From: Nitrospinaceae bacterium UBA7883
GTDB taxonomy: Bacteria; Nitrospinota_A; UBA7883
DNA: 64,000 bases
Assembly (NCBI GenBank): GCA_002500605.1
Contig: DLRR01000019.1
Location: 106,200-170,199, forward strand
Reading direction: 5' to 3'
The position numbers and the translations under genes were made by a program. The notes beneath the pieces are model-generated. The model was not told the origin of the DNA, ran no database searches, and saw only the letters and a list, made by a program, of their open reading frames with translations. The stretch's first letter is position 1; each line of letters opens with the position of its first letter. Below are positions 8,746 to 17,927 of this stretch, piece by piece.

Positions 8746-10020
8746 TCACTGCCTGATATGGCCATCGCCAAACACGATAAATTTGTGCGAGGTTAGTTCC
8801 TCAAGGCCCATAGGCCCTCTGGCATGTAATTTCTGTGTGGATATACCTATTTCTGCACCTAGTCCGAATTGTCCGCCATCGTTAAAACGGGTTGAAGTAT
8901 TTACCATCACAGCTGATGAATCGACTCTAGCCACAAACTTTTGGGCTGGGCGGAACCCACTGGTGACAATAGCTTCGGTATGACCTGAACCGTGGGTAGA
9001 AATGTGGTCCATGGCATTTTCGATGGACTCAACAACTTTTATTGAAAGAACTAGGTCAAGGTACTCTTCTTCCCAATCTTGCTCATGTGCTGCTTTTATA
9101 TTATTTAAAATTGACAAAGTTCTCTGGCATCCACGAAGTTCTACCCCACCTCCCTCAAGGGCTGCTGCTACCTTAGGAAGAAAGCTGCTAGCTATGTCCT
9201 CGTGTACAAGCAAAGTTTCCATGGCATTGCACACTCCAGGGCGTTGAATTTTTGCGTTCACAGCTATTCTAGTTGCCATGTTGATATCCGCATCGGAATG
9301 TACATACACATGGCATACTCCCTTATCGTGCTTAATTACTGGTATGGTTGAATTCTCTATAACAAAACGGATGAGTTCATAACCACCACGAGGGATAACC
9401 AAGTCAATATATCTATCCATAGACAAAAGATCGCTCACAACCGTTCTATCTGTTACTGGAATGATCTGAATTGTATTTTCTGGAATTCCAGCTTCAGATG
9501 CAGAATCCATAAGCATTGAGGAAATCAGCTTATTGCTGTGTATTGCTTCGGAACCACCACGCAATATTACCGCATTACCAGATTTAAGGCATAGTGCTGA
9601 AGTGTCAGCCGTAACGTTTGGGCGCGACTCATAAATTATGCCAATAACCCCAAGGGGCATCCGCATTCTTCCCACACGGATTCCATTTGGTCTGGTTTTC
9701 ATAGATGTTACTTCACCTACTGGGTCCGGTAAATCAGCTATTCGAAGTAATCCTGTGGCTATGTCGCTAATACGCTTTTCGTCTAGTTTAAGTCTGTCCA
9801 GCATAGCAAGTGACAACCCGTTTTTTTTGCCCTCACTCAAATCTAGACCATTCGCCTGAAAGATTTTATTTTGTCCTACTACAAGGGCATCAGCCATTTT
9901 ATGTAACGCCCTGTTTTTTGTCTCAGTGTCAATGGTCACCATAGCGCGAGATGCTTCCAGTGCTGCCTTACATATACCTTCTATGTCAACCGGAATTGTT
10001 TTTTTTGCTGTTTGATTCAT
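8746..10020 (-). CDS. proA: Gamma-glutamyl phosphate reductase
   Basis: Reduces gamma-glutamyl phosphate to glutamate semialdehyde in proline synthesis. The 424-residue protein is an aldehyde dehydrogenase superfamily member with PLGVIGIIYESRPNVT near residue 122 and the catalytic Cys at C264 in QRPGVCNAMET; the C-terminal RGPMGLEELTSHKF is typical of ProA. ATG at 10020. It follows proB by 104 bp on the same strand, giving a proB-proA order, and is followed by nadD. Confidence 0.97.
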   Translation of the reverse strand: MNQTAKKTIPVDIEGICKAALEASRAMVTIDTETKNRALHKMADALVVGQNKIFQANGLDLSEGKKNGLSLAMLDRLKLDEKRISDIATGLLRIADLPDPVGEVTSMKTRPNGIRVGRMRMPLGVIGIIYESRPNVTADTSALCLKSGNAVILRGGSEAIHSNKLISSMLMDSASEAGIPENTIQIIPVTDRTVVSDLLSMDRYIDLVIPRGGYELIRFVIENSTIPVIKHDKGVCHVYVHSDADINMATRIAVNAKIQRPGVCNAMETLLVHEDIASSFLPKVAAALEGGGVELRGCQRTLSILNNIKAAHEQDWEEEYLDLVLSIKVVESIENAMDHISTHGSGHTEAIVTSGFRPAQKFVARVDSSAVMVNTSTRFNDGGQFGLGAEIGISTQKLHARGPMGLEELTSHKFIVFGDGHIRQ

Positions 10021-10124
10021 TTATCTCTTTGTCAATAGCTGCATAATTATTTGTAGCATGATTTGATGTGGTTAACTAGGGGAAAGGTGACCTAGTAAAA
10101 AGGCAAATGGATATCAAAGGTTAG

Positions 10125-11294
10125 TTAGTCTTTTGATGGATCACTTTTTTGGAAAAAAACTATGTCATTGCGGTGCATTACTTCATCATAAAACTTATAG
10201 CCTAGAATGTTTTCAATCTCCGTCGATTTGTGTCCTTTGATCTGTTGAGCTTCAAACGAGTGGTAGTTACAGAGTCCTTTGGCAAAAATACCGACTTCCT
10301 TGTTGCATATTTCAACCGCCTCACCAGACTCAAACTCACCTTCAATTAGTGTTATACCTGAAGCCAAGAGGCTTTTCCCTTTTTTTAATAGAGCTTCACA
10401 GGCACCATCATCAACATGAATGATTCCACTTGTTTTGAGGGAGAATTCTATCCAGTGCAATTTGCTGCTTATGCGATCATCGTGGGGAAAGAAGAAAGTT
10501 CCAATTGGTTTTCCTTTAATCGCATCAACAAGACTTCCTTTTTTTGTACCATGCAAGATAATGGTTGATACTCCGAACCGAGCCGCTTCTGAAGCTGCAT
10601 TTACTTTCGATACCATCCCGCCTAGCCCCGTCTTAGTGGAGGAGTCTTTTGCCATTGCTAGAATGGAACTGTTTACATCATCAACATACGCAACTTTTTT
10701 TGCCATAGTGTCCAACCTTGGGTCAGAAGTGTATAGGCCATCCACATCTGATAGGATGGTAAGGAGATCTGCCTCCACCAGGTTTGTGATACGGGCAGAA
10801 AGGGTGTCGTTATCACCAAACTTTATTTCGTGTACCGCTACAGTGTCGTTTTCATTGATCACTGGTATCACATTGAAATCGAATAAAGTATTGATTGTGT
10901 TTCTAGAGTTTAAAAACCTTCGACGGTTTGCAAGGTCGTCATGAGTTAACAGGATTTGGCCAACCCTCAGCCCTTCCGTATTTAGGGCCTGCCCCCACAA
11001 TGAAATCAAGCTTCCCTGTCCTAGCGATGCTGCGGCCTGTTTAACAGGTATCGATAAACCATGGCGAGGAACTTGTAATACTCGTGAGCCAATGGCCACG
11101 GACCCTGAGCTTACTATGGCCACTTGCTTACCCATTTTGGATAGCGTTGAGACTTGACTCGCTATTTGGGACACAACTTCCTTATTGACACCTTGGTGAT
11201 TTTCTTCTGTAAGCACTCCGCTGCCCACTTTAACCACAATCCGGTTAACGGACGAAAGTAATTCGTTGCGGCGCGTCAGATTATTATCAATCAT
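10125..11294 (-). CDS. proB: Glutamate 5-kinase with C-terminal PUA domain
   Basis: First enzyme of proline synthesis, phosphorylating glutamate; usually feedback-inhibited by proline. The 389-residue protein has an amino-acid-kinase domain (about 15-275) starting VVKVGSGVL, with QILLTHDDLANRRRFLN, FGDNDTLSARI and GLGGMVSKVNAA, and a PUA domain (about 290-370) including GVEIC-like and GLCNYHSFEAQQIKG segments. Full length for the PUA-containing form. The ATG overlaps the trpD stop codon by 4 bp (ATGA at 11291-11294), implying translational coupling of a proline gene to a tryptophan gene, which is an uncommon pairing. Confidence 0.97.
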   Translation of the reverse strand: MIDNNLTRRNELLSSVNRIVVKVGSGVLTEENHQGVNKEVVSQIASQVSTLSKMGKQVAIVSSGSVAIGSRVLQVPRHGLSIPVKQAAASLGQGSLISLWGQALNTEGLRVGQILLTHDDLANRRRFLNSRNTINTLFDFNVIPVINENDTVAVHEIKFGDNDTLSARITNLVEADLLTILSDVDGLYTSDPRLDTMAKKVAYVDDVNSSILAMAKDSSTKTGLGGMVSKVNAASEAARFGVSTIILHGTKKGSLVDAIKGKPIGTFFFPHDDRISSKLHWIEFSLKTSGIIHVDDGACEALLKKGKSLLASGITLIEGEFESGEAVEICNKEVGIFAKGLCNYHSFEAQQIKGHKSTEIENILGYKFYDEVMHRNDIVFFQKSDPSKD

Positions 11295-12301
11295 TTATTG
11301 GTAAGCTCGATTAATTTAATAAGCTTATCTTTAGCTGCACCAGAGTCTATGGATTCTTTTGCTTTTTCAATTCCATCTTGTATTGTGTCTAGCTCTTTAC
11401 CAACATAAATTGCGGCTCCCGCATTTAACAAAGTAATATCTCGTCTGGCACCTTTTTCGCCATCTAAAACCGATCGTGTAATTGCCGCATTGGCTTTAGA
11501 GTCCAACCCTTTAATCTCATTTATGTCGTAAGTTGGAATTCCAAATTGCTCCGGATTCAATTCGAATGTTTTAACAGTTCCTTTCTCGCACAAAGAAACA
11601 TGGGTCGATCCTGTCACCGTGATCTCGTCAAGTCCATCATTTCCATGAACAACCATCACGCGCCTTGACCCAAGCTTGCAAAGCACATTAGCCAATTGCT
11701 CAGTTAGTGATTTATCGTACACTCCAATTATCTGTGTTTGGACTCCTGCTGGATTGGTAAGGGGCCCCAGTATGTTAAAAATAGTCCTTATCCCAACTTC
11801 CCTTCGAGGCCCAATAGCGTGTTTCATTGCACTGTGCATCAGAGGGGCAAACAAAAATCCGACACCCGCCTCTTGCAAACACATCTCGACTGTATCAATT
11901 TTTACATCAATGTTAACGCCGAGTGCCCTTAGTACATCGGCTGACCCACAGGCACTGGAAACCGCCTTGTTTCCATGCTTAGCAACTGTTAGGCCAGCCC
12001 CTGATGCTACAAAAGCAGCAGTAGTTGAAATGTTGAAAGTATTTGTTCCATCACCACCAGTTCCACAAGTGTCCACCACTTGGCCTTTCCCAGGGTTTAC
12101 AGATAACGCCTTTGTTCTCATAACTTTAGCAGCTCCAGTGATCTCGTCCACAGTTTCACCTTTAATTCTAAGGGCTGTAAGAAAGGAGCCTATTTGTGCC
12201 TCTGATGCCTTCCCTGTCATAATAATGTCCATGGCATAAATCATTTCACTTTCTGTAAGATCTTGCCGATCGACAAGCTTTGAAATGACCTGTTTGATCA
12301 T
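11291..12301 (-). CDS. trpD: Anthranilate phosphoribosyltransferase
   Basis: Transfers phosphoribose from PRPP to anthranilate, the second step of tryptophan synthesis. The 336-residue protein has the diagnostic CGTGGDGTNTFNISTT (PRPP loop, GTGGDG at residues 80-85), followed by VAKHGNKAVSSACGSADVL and GPLTNPAG. ATG at 12301, 16 bp after trpG. It overlaps proB by 4 bp. trpE and the remaining trp genes are not in the window. Confidence 0.98.
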   Translation of the reverse strand: MIKQVISKLVDRQDLTESEMIYAMDIIMTGKASEAQIGSFLTALRIKGETVDEITGAAKVMRTKALSVNPGKGQVVDTCGTGGDGTNTFNISTTAAFVASGAGLTVAKHGNKAVSSACGSADVLRALGVNIDVKIDTVEMCLQEAGVGFLFAPLMHSAMKHAIGPRREVGIRTIFNILGPLTNPAGVQTQIIGVYDKSLTEQLANVLCKLGSRRVMVVHGNDGLDEITVTGSTHVSLCEKGTVKTFELNPEQFGIPTYDINEIKGLDSKANAAITRSVLDGEKGARRDITLLNAGAAIYVGKELDTIQDGIEKAKESIDSGAAKDKLIKLIELTNK

Positions 12302-12317
12302 ATTTTTTTGCCCCCCT

Positions 12318-12881
12318 TTAAAACGTTAAAAAATTTTTTAGCAAATCTTTTCCATTCTGGCAGATTATGGATTCTGGATGGAACTGTACTCCTTCTGTCG
12401 GAGCACTCTTATGGCGTATCCCCATTATTTCCCCTTCAGGGGTTCTTGACGTTATTTCTAATGCTTTAGGTAGAGAGTCCTCTTCTACAATTAGCGAGTG
12501 ATATCTGGTTGCATCAAAAGGGCTTTTAATTCCTTTGTAAACACCTTCCCCATCATGCAAAATGGGACTGGTTTTACCATGCATCAGAAGCCTAGCTTTT
12601 ACTATAGTTGCACCTAAAGCTGCCGCTATTGATTGATGCCCAAGGCATACTCCAAGTATCGGTATTTTGCCGTTGAAAGCACGAACAAGACCCATTGAAA
12701 TTCCAGCTTCGCTGGGTGTTTTAGGGCCCGGCGAGATTACAATATGTTCTGGGTCTAGCCTTTTAACCTCTCCTATGCTGATCTGGTCATTTCGGTAAAC
12801 CTTTACGTCCTGTCCAAGCTCAATCAGGTATTGTGCTAGGTTATAGGTAAACGAATCATAATTATCGAGCAGTAATAACAT
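12318..12881 (-). CDS. trpG: Anthranilate synthase / aminodeoxychorismate synthase glutamine amidotransferase subunit
   Basis: Class I glutamine amidotransferase that supplies ammonia to TrpE (or PabB). The 187-residue protein starts LLLLDNYDSFTYNLAQYL and has the nucleophile C79 in LGVCLGHQ, with the His/Glu pair in GVQFHPES. TrpG and PabA cannot be told apart by sequence, and the enzyme may serve both; its place directly before trpD favours TrpG. The gene opens the long minus-strand run and is divergent from the hydrolase gene at 13009. Confidence 0.95.
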   Translation of the reverse strand: MLLLLDNYDSFTYNLAQYLIELGQDVKVYRNDQISIGEVKRLDPEHIVISPGPKTPSEAGISMGLVRAFNGKIPILGVCLGHQSIAAALGATIVKARLLMHGKTSPILHDGEGVYKGIKSPFDATRYHSLIVEEDSLPKALEITSRTPEGEIMGIRHKSAPTEGVQFHPESIICQNGKDLLKNFLTF

Positions 12882-13008
12882 TTGTAATGTCCAGTTTATT
12901 GACTAACCAGTATATCCCCAAAAGGATTTGATTATAAATACTACCTATCAGAAAATGAAGCTTTAATGGACCATCTGAGTTTTTTCACTTAAACAATGAT
13001 TTTGAGAT
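12882..13008. promoter_or_regulatory. Divergent control region between trpG and hydrolase
   Basis: This 127-bp gap must drive the leftward trpG run and perhaps the rightward hydrolase. On the minus strand, a TATAAT box lies at 12936-12931 with a weak TTCATT 17 bp upstream (12959-12954), and a TATACT box at 12914-12909. No trp leader peptide with tandem Trp codons or attenuator was seen. Box assignments are tentative. Confidence 0.3.
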
Positions 13009-13833
13009 ATGACATTAAAGCTCTTTCTTATAGGCATACTGATAGCTTTTTTAATAGCGACAGCATTACTGTTGATCGTGAAAATAATGGAGCCGCGACT
13101 TTTATTTTATCCTTCAAAAGACCTTGCCAGTACTCCTTTATCACTCGGCTTGGAATTTCGTGATGTAATTATAGAATCAAAAGGTTTTAATATTCACGGC
13201 TGGTTTTTGCCAGAACAGGGTAGCGACGTATACCTCATCTTTTACCATGGCAACGCCGGTAATGTGTCTAACAATCTAGAATTTGCAAGAATGGTTCAGG
13301 TTTATAAAGTAAATCTCCTCATGATTGACTATAGGGGCTACGGTCGAAGTGATGGGTTCCCGACAATAGATGGGGTAGAGGAAGATGCAATTGCTACTAT
13401 GGCGTGGCTAATTAACAATTTCAAGGTTGACCCCACAAAAATTATTTTGTGGGGTAGATCTTTGGGTGTTGCTATGGCTATGGCTACAGCGGAGAGATAT
13501 GCTAATATCGGTGGAGTAATACTAGAATCTGGCTTTGTTTCTTTTCGTAGAATAGCTCGTTACTATTATCCTATAATCCCTGCTTGCTTTATTAGCAATG
13601 CACTTGATAGTGGGGCCCGAATGGCCAGTCTGGCTTCTCCAAAACTTATCATTCATGGAACGCATGACACTACGATACCTTTTGCTCATGCCAGGGAACT
13701 TTTTGCTTTAGCCCAAGACCCAAAGCAGTTTATGTCTGTAAAGTTCGGTGGCCATAATGATGTCGCCCATGTGGGTGGGCAGGGGTATATTCGTATAATC
13801 GGCAAATGGATTGAGGATTTAAAGTCAAAATAA
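13009..13833 (+). CDS. Membrane-anchored alpha/beta hydrolase (BEM46-like)
   Basis: Serine hydrolase of unknown substrate. The 274-residue protein begins with a hydrophobic helix (about residues 4-26) that would anchor it in the inner membrane, then an alpha/beta-hydrolase fold. The oxyanion region FYHGNAGN (78-85), nucleophile elbow GRSLG with S151, acid D220 in HGTHDTTIP and H249 in GGHND form a complete triad. This order and the MEPRLLFYPS start after the helix are typical of the BEM46/YfhR-type group. It stands alone, divergent from trpG and 138 bp before oppF. Substrate cannot be inferred. Confidence 0.85.
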   Translation: MTLKLFLIGILIAFLIATALLLIVKIMEPRLLFYPSKDLASTPLSLGLEFRDVIIESKGFNIHGWFLPEQGSDVYLIFYHGNAGNVSNNLEFARMVQVYKVNLLMIDYRGYGRSDGFPTIDGVEEDAIATMAWLINNFKVDPTKIILWGRSLGVAMAMATAERYANIGGVILESGFVSFRRIARYYYPIIPACFISNALDSGARMASLASPKLIIHGTHDTTIPFAHARELFALAQDPKQFMSVKFGGHNDVAHVGGQGYIRIIGKWIEDLKSK

Positions 13834-13971
13834 ACTTTGTGAGGAAACTGACTAAAAATATTTGATTCATTTTTTGGTGTAAATTATGCGAAGCGGTTTT
13901 AAATTTGATCAAAGGTAGTTATCAGGTAATATCAAACCCCAAAGTTAATGTGAGCTGAAAATAAACCTAAT

Positions 13972-14937
13972 ATGGTAAATAGTTTACTTGAAGTTCAAGA
14001 TCTTAGAAAACATTTCCCAGTGAGGGCGGGTGTTTTCTCTCGTGTTATGGGTCATATCAGGGCTGTGAATGATGTGACATTTTCAATAGAACCCGGAGAA
14101 GTGTTTGGTCTAGTAGGTGAGTCTGGTTGCGGAAAGACCACCACTGGTAAAATGGTTTTACGATTGATAAAACCAACCAGTGGTAAGGTCATATTCGAAG
14201 GAATCGATATAATGTCTATTTCTGGCGAAGACATGCGCAGGCTTAGACGAAAGATGCAAATAATTTTTCAAGATCCCTATGCATCACTCAACCCACGAAT
14301 GACAGTCGGATCCATAGTATCAGAACCATTCCACATACATAAAATTGGAAATCCCCATGAGCGACTTGGGATGTCTGTTGAGCTGTTAGCGAAAGTGGGT
14401 ATTGGTTCAGATAGCCTTAATCGTTATCCCCATGAGTTTTCCGGTGGGCAGAGGCAACGAATTGGTATTGCCCGAGCGATAGCATTAAAGCCAAAACTAA
14501 TTGTATGTGATGAGCCGTTATCGGCCTTGGATGTTTCCATTCAGGCCCAGGTTACAAACCTTCTCATGGATCTAAGAGCAGAGCAAAACATGGCTTATTT
14601 ATTTATTTCTCATGACCTTTCAGTCGTAGAACACATGTGCGACCGAGTGGCTGTAATGTACTTGGGCAAAATCGTAGAAGAGGGGTCATCTTATGATGTT
14701 TATTCTAACCCTATACACCCGTATACCGAGGCGCTTCTTTCAGCCACACCACAGGCAGACCCTAAATCTACACAAAACCGTATTCTACTAAAGGGTGATG
14801 TGCCTAGCCCTATGAATCCACCGGATGGGTGTGTTTTTCATACTAGATGTCCCATAGCAACTTTTGACTGCAAAAAAATAACTCCACAACTGGAAGCAAG
14901 AGAACCAGGGCACAGAGTGGCTTGTATCGTCAAATGA
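13972..14937 (+). CDS. oppF: Oligopeptide/dipeptide ABC transporter ATP-binding protein, OppF/DppF type
   Basis: ATPase subunit of a peptide-type (or nickel-peptide type) importer. The 321-residue protein has Walker A GESGCGKTT (49-57), Q-loop, signature FSGGQRQR (156-163), Walker B LIVCDE (176-181), and the OppF/DppF C-terminal extension with HPYTEALLSA and the CVFHTRCPIA...C cluster. No OppA, B, C or D gene is nearby, so it is an orphan that must partner with permeases encoded elsewhere. Its stop codon overlaps the start of the larA-like gene by 4 bp, suggesting a joint function; Opp/Nik ATPases of this family also serve nickel import, which would suit a nickel enzyme, but that is inference. 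Confidence 0.9.
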   Translation: MVNSLLEVQDLRKHFPVRAGVFSRVMGHIRAVNDVTFSIEPGEVFGLVGESGCGKTTTGKMVLRLIKPTSGKVIFEGIDIMSISGEDMRRLRRKMQIIFQDPYASLNPRMTVGSIVSEPFHIHKIGNPHERLGMSVELLAKVGIGSDSLNRYPHEFSGGQRQRIGIARAIALKPKLIVCDEPLSALDVSIQAQVTNLLMDLRAEQNMAYLFISHDLSVVEHMCDRVAVMYLGKIVEEGSSYDVYSNPIHPYTEALLSATPQADPKSTQNRILLKGDVPSPMNPPDGCVFHTRCPIATFDCKKITPQLEAREPGHRVACIVK

Positions 14938-16235
14938 ATTTGACGACAGAACTTCGATATGGTGATGTTGGATTGAGCCTGACCCACCCTGGACCACCTT
15001 CGTGCCAGGTACTCAGCGCAGCCAGCATGCCGAAACAGCAACTTGACCGTGAAAAAGTAGAAGTTGCTTTGGCCAATCCCGTGGGTTGTAAGCCGTTTGA
15101 TCAAGTGTTTAAGCCTGGTGAAAAATTGACAATAATTGTTCCAGATGTCACTAGATACTCAGGAATGGAGATTTTTCTCCTACCAGTTATTGATCGACTC
15201 AATACGATAGGTGTGCCAGATAACAACATTACTATTATTTTTGCGACAGGAATTCACAGAGGTCACTCAGAAAAGGAACGGGTGGCACTTGTGGGTCCTG
15301 ATGTGGCTAGAAGAATACTACTTGTTGATCACGACTCACATAATAGCGAGATGGAAAGTATTTATGTGCCTGAAATTGACAGTAAAGTCATGTTAAACAG
15401 GAAAGTCTTACAGTGCGATAAACTTATTATCACTGGAGTGATAAGCTATCATTACTTGGCAGGATTTGGCGGCGGAAGAAAAGCCATAATGCCCGGAGTT
15501 TCATCATTTGACGACGCATTAAAGTTTCATTTTTATTCATTAAACAAATTTGGAAGTGGAAGGCATCCTAATGCTAAAGCAGGGAACATCGATGGTAATC
15601 AAATGCATTGGTACGCAAATTCGGTTATGCGAGCAGTAAATCCTGCGTTTGCCATAAACACAGTACAGGATGCACATGGCAATATTGTTGAAATCTTCGC
15701 TGGCGAAACCGCATCAGTTTTTGACCTGGGAAGACGATCCGTAGTGAAGCTATCAGGGGTTATGATAGACTCGCTTGCGGATGTGGTTGTAGCTTCCTGT
15801 GGTGGGTATCCAAATGATATAAATATGGTGCAAGTCCACAAAACGTTAGAGCATGTGACTAGTGCCCTCAAAACTGGTGGTAAATTGTTTTTACTTGCTG
15901 CTTGTCCAGACAAATTTGGATCTGAATATTTCCGAAAATGGTTCGACTATGGTTCGCCAGACCAGATAGAGGATGAATTGAGGCGAAATTTCCATATAAA
16001 CGGGCAAACTGCGTATTCAGTGGCTTTAAAGGCGCAAAAGTTTTGTATCACAATGCTGTGTGATGGAATTGCCAGTGAGGACATTCTTGCGATGGGTATT
16101 ACCTCGGCGGAGTCGAAGGAAAGCTTTTTATCTGAGGTTGATTCGGCACTACGAGCCGCAAAAATATCATATGTGATTGCCCAAGGTGGGTCTTTACTTC
16201 CTATACGACGAAGACCACTTTTAAAACCTAACTAA
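14934..16235 (+). CDS. larA: LarA-family nickel-pincer (lactate racemase-like) enzyme
   Basis: Member of the LarA family, which uses a nickel-pincer (NPN) cofactor to racemise or epimerise 2-hydroxy acids. The start is ATG at 14934 (433 residues), overlapping oppF by ATGA; a TTG at 14922 is less likely. All the landmark residues sit at nearly the Lactiplantibacillus LarA numbers: D71 and R74 in DVTRYSG, H108 in ATGIHRGH, H173 in SYHYLAGF, K183 in GGRKAIMPG and H199 in KFHFY. The racemase substrate is open, because many paralogues do not use lactate. The cofactor genes larB, larC and larE are not in the window. Confidence 0.88.
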   Translation: MNLTTELRYGDVGLSLTHPGPPSCQVLSAASMPKQQLDREKVEVALANPVGCKPFDQVFKPGEKLTIIVPDVTRYSGMEIFLLPVIDRLNTIGVPDNNITIIFATGIHRGHSEKERVALVGPDVARRILLVDHDSHNSEMESIYVPEIDSKVMLNRKVLQCDKLIITGVISYHYLAGFGGGRKAIMPGVSSFDDALKFHFYSLNKFGSGRHPNAKAGNIDGNQMHWYANSVMRAVNPAFAINTVQDAHGNIVEIFAGETASVFDLGRRSVVKLSGVMIDSLADVVVASCGGYPNDINMVQVHKTLEHVTSALKTGGKLFLLAACPDKFGSEYFRKWFDYGSPDQIEDELRRNFHINGQTAYSVALKAQKFCITMLCDGIASEDILAMGITSAESKESFLSEVDSALRAAKISYVIAQGGSLLPIRRRPLLKPN

Positions 16236-16253
16236 TTTGGTATAACGTTGAAC

Positions 16254-17690
16254 ATGAAGATAAAAATGTTTGTTATCGCGATACTACTTGCTTTGCAGAC
16301 AGCGCTACCATCAGAGGCACAGAGAGATTTATCACGCGCCATAAACCAGGCTCTATTATCAGAATGTGTTAGCAAGGAAAGCACCTCAGTGCGGGTTGTC
16401 GATGTGCACTCTGGAAGGGTATTATATGACCGTAAGGGGAAAAAGTTGCTGATACCAGCGTCGGTCCAAAAAGTTATTATTACAGCAGCAGCCCTCCAAA
16501 GGATGGGGGCAAATTACAGGTTTAAAACAACTTTCTACCGAACTGGTCCTGTAGAAAAAGGCGTAATAAAGGGTGATCTAATTATTCGTGGTGGTGGTGA
16601 TCCTAAACTGGTGGTTGAAAAAGTATGGCTTATAAGTCAACATCTTAACCATCTGGGAATCAGCAAGATTGATGGGGACTTAGTGGTGGATAACACTTTC
16701 TTTGATACCCATAAAATAGTTCCATCATGGAATGGCAGGAACTCACAAAGGCCACATGACGCGCGTCTGGGAGCTTTATCAGTAAATTTCAATACAATTG
16801 CAGTTATTGTTAGCCCGGGTGAAAAGCCAGGGGACAAACTTAATGCTGCAATACTGCCAAAAACAGACTATGTAAGGCTGGTTAACAACGGAGTAACAAT
16901 TGGACGTAAAAAACATGCAATTAAAGCGTGGCACTCGTATAAAAATGGCAAGGTGATGGTGACCGTATCAGGAAAAATGGGGACAGGGATAAAGAGTAAA
17001 ACAATTTACCTGAGCGTAGAGGACCCAGGAAGATATGCTGGGGAGGTCTTTAAATCCTATCTTGCAAAAGCAGGGGTTACAGTGATAGGTAGAGTAGCTA
17101 TGGGACACACACCTCGCCATGCTGCTTTATTGATGGTACATGAATCTGAGCCTTTGGCAGTTATCCTGCGTTATCTCAACAAATACTCAAATAATTTCAT
17201 TGCAGAGCAAATAGCCAAAAGCATGGCTGCCGAATCTAGTCAATCACCTGGAAGCCATGCTAAAGCCTTGCAGATACTAAGGAGTTTTCTTAACAACCTT
17301 GGTGTTGATATGGGGGAGGTAAAACTTGCCGATGCATCTGGATTATCGAGGAAAAATAGAATGACAGCTGCTCTAACTACAGATTTTCTTGCTAAGGTTT
17401 ATAAAAGGTTTGATATTGGGCCAGATTTTGTAGCGACTTTAGGGATCATGGGGGTTGACGGCTCAGTAAGGGACCGGATGAAAGGGGCTTACTCCAAGGT
17501 TTTGTCGAGAGTGAAGACTGGGTCGCTTTCAAAAGTTAGTACATTGGCTGGATACGTGTCTGGAGCAAAAGGGGGACTATACTCGTTTGCCATTTTCTTG
17601 AACAACGTTAACTGCGGTTACAAAGCGGCTGATCAAATCGAGGATACTATTGTTACCAATATTTATAAATATGCTTCGATAGAAAAGTGA
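16254..17690 (+). CDS. dacB: D-alanyl-D-alanine carboxypeptidase/endopeptidase (PBP4)
   Basis: Periplasmic penicillin-binding protein that trims or cleaves peptidoglycan peptide cross-links. From ATG at 16254 (478 residues; an in-frame TTG at 16248 adds two) there is a signal peptide ending near EAQ at 21-23. The three active-site motifs are S70-V-Q-K73, S312-N-N314 and K421-T-G423, separated by the long insertion typical of the class C PBP4 family. It follows larA by 18 bp but has no obvious functional link to it. Confidence 0.94.
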   Translation: MKIKMFVIAILLALQTALPSEAQRDLSRAINQALLSECVSKESTSVRVVDVHSGRVLYDRKGKKLLIPASVQKVIITAAALQRMGANYRFKTTFYRTGPVEKGVIKGDLIIRGGGDPKLVVEKVWLISQHLNHLGISKIDGDLVVDNTFFDTHKIVPSWNGRNSQRPHDARLGALSVNFNTIAVIVSPGEKPGDKLNAAILPKTDYVRLVNNGVTIGRKKHAIKAWHSYKNGKVMVTVSGKMGTGIKSKTIYLSVEDPGRYAGEVFKSYLAKAGVTVIGRVAMGHTPRHAALLMVHESEPLAVILRYLNKYSNNFIAEQIAKSMAAESSQSPGSHAKALQILRSFLNNLGVDMGEVKLADASGLSRKNRMTAALTTDFLAKVYKRFDIGPDFVATLGIMGVDGSVRDRMKGAYSKVLSRVKTGSLSKVSTLAGYVSGAKGGLYSFAIFLNNVNCGYKAADQIEDTIVTNIYKYASIEK

Positions 17691-17824
17691 GGGTACTTCA
17701 GATTCGGGAGGTCTTTGTTTCATAGGTGAAAAATGCAAGTTTTAGTTAGTCATCTAGAAAAGTAGTTAATGGAGTTACCATGATGGAACTCAATTTAGAT
17801 TGGTGAATACTTGGTTTTTAAAGG

Positions 17825-17853
17825 TTGGCAAGACGTTAAGCATTAGATATTTA
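17825..17853 (+). promoter_or_regulatory. Candidate sigma70 promoter for the 17928 gene
   Basis: TTGGCA (17825-17830), a 17-bp spacer and TATTTA (17848-17853) lie about 75 bp upstream of the outer-membrane protein start, in a 237-bp gap after dacB. The -10 box is imperfect, so this is only a candidate. Confidence 0.35.
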
Positions 17854-17927
17854 ATTCTAATAAGATAGGGAAATTTCTTGATTAGGCTATCAAACGAATG
17901 TAACATGACCAAAATGCCGTGAAGCAT

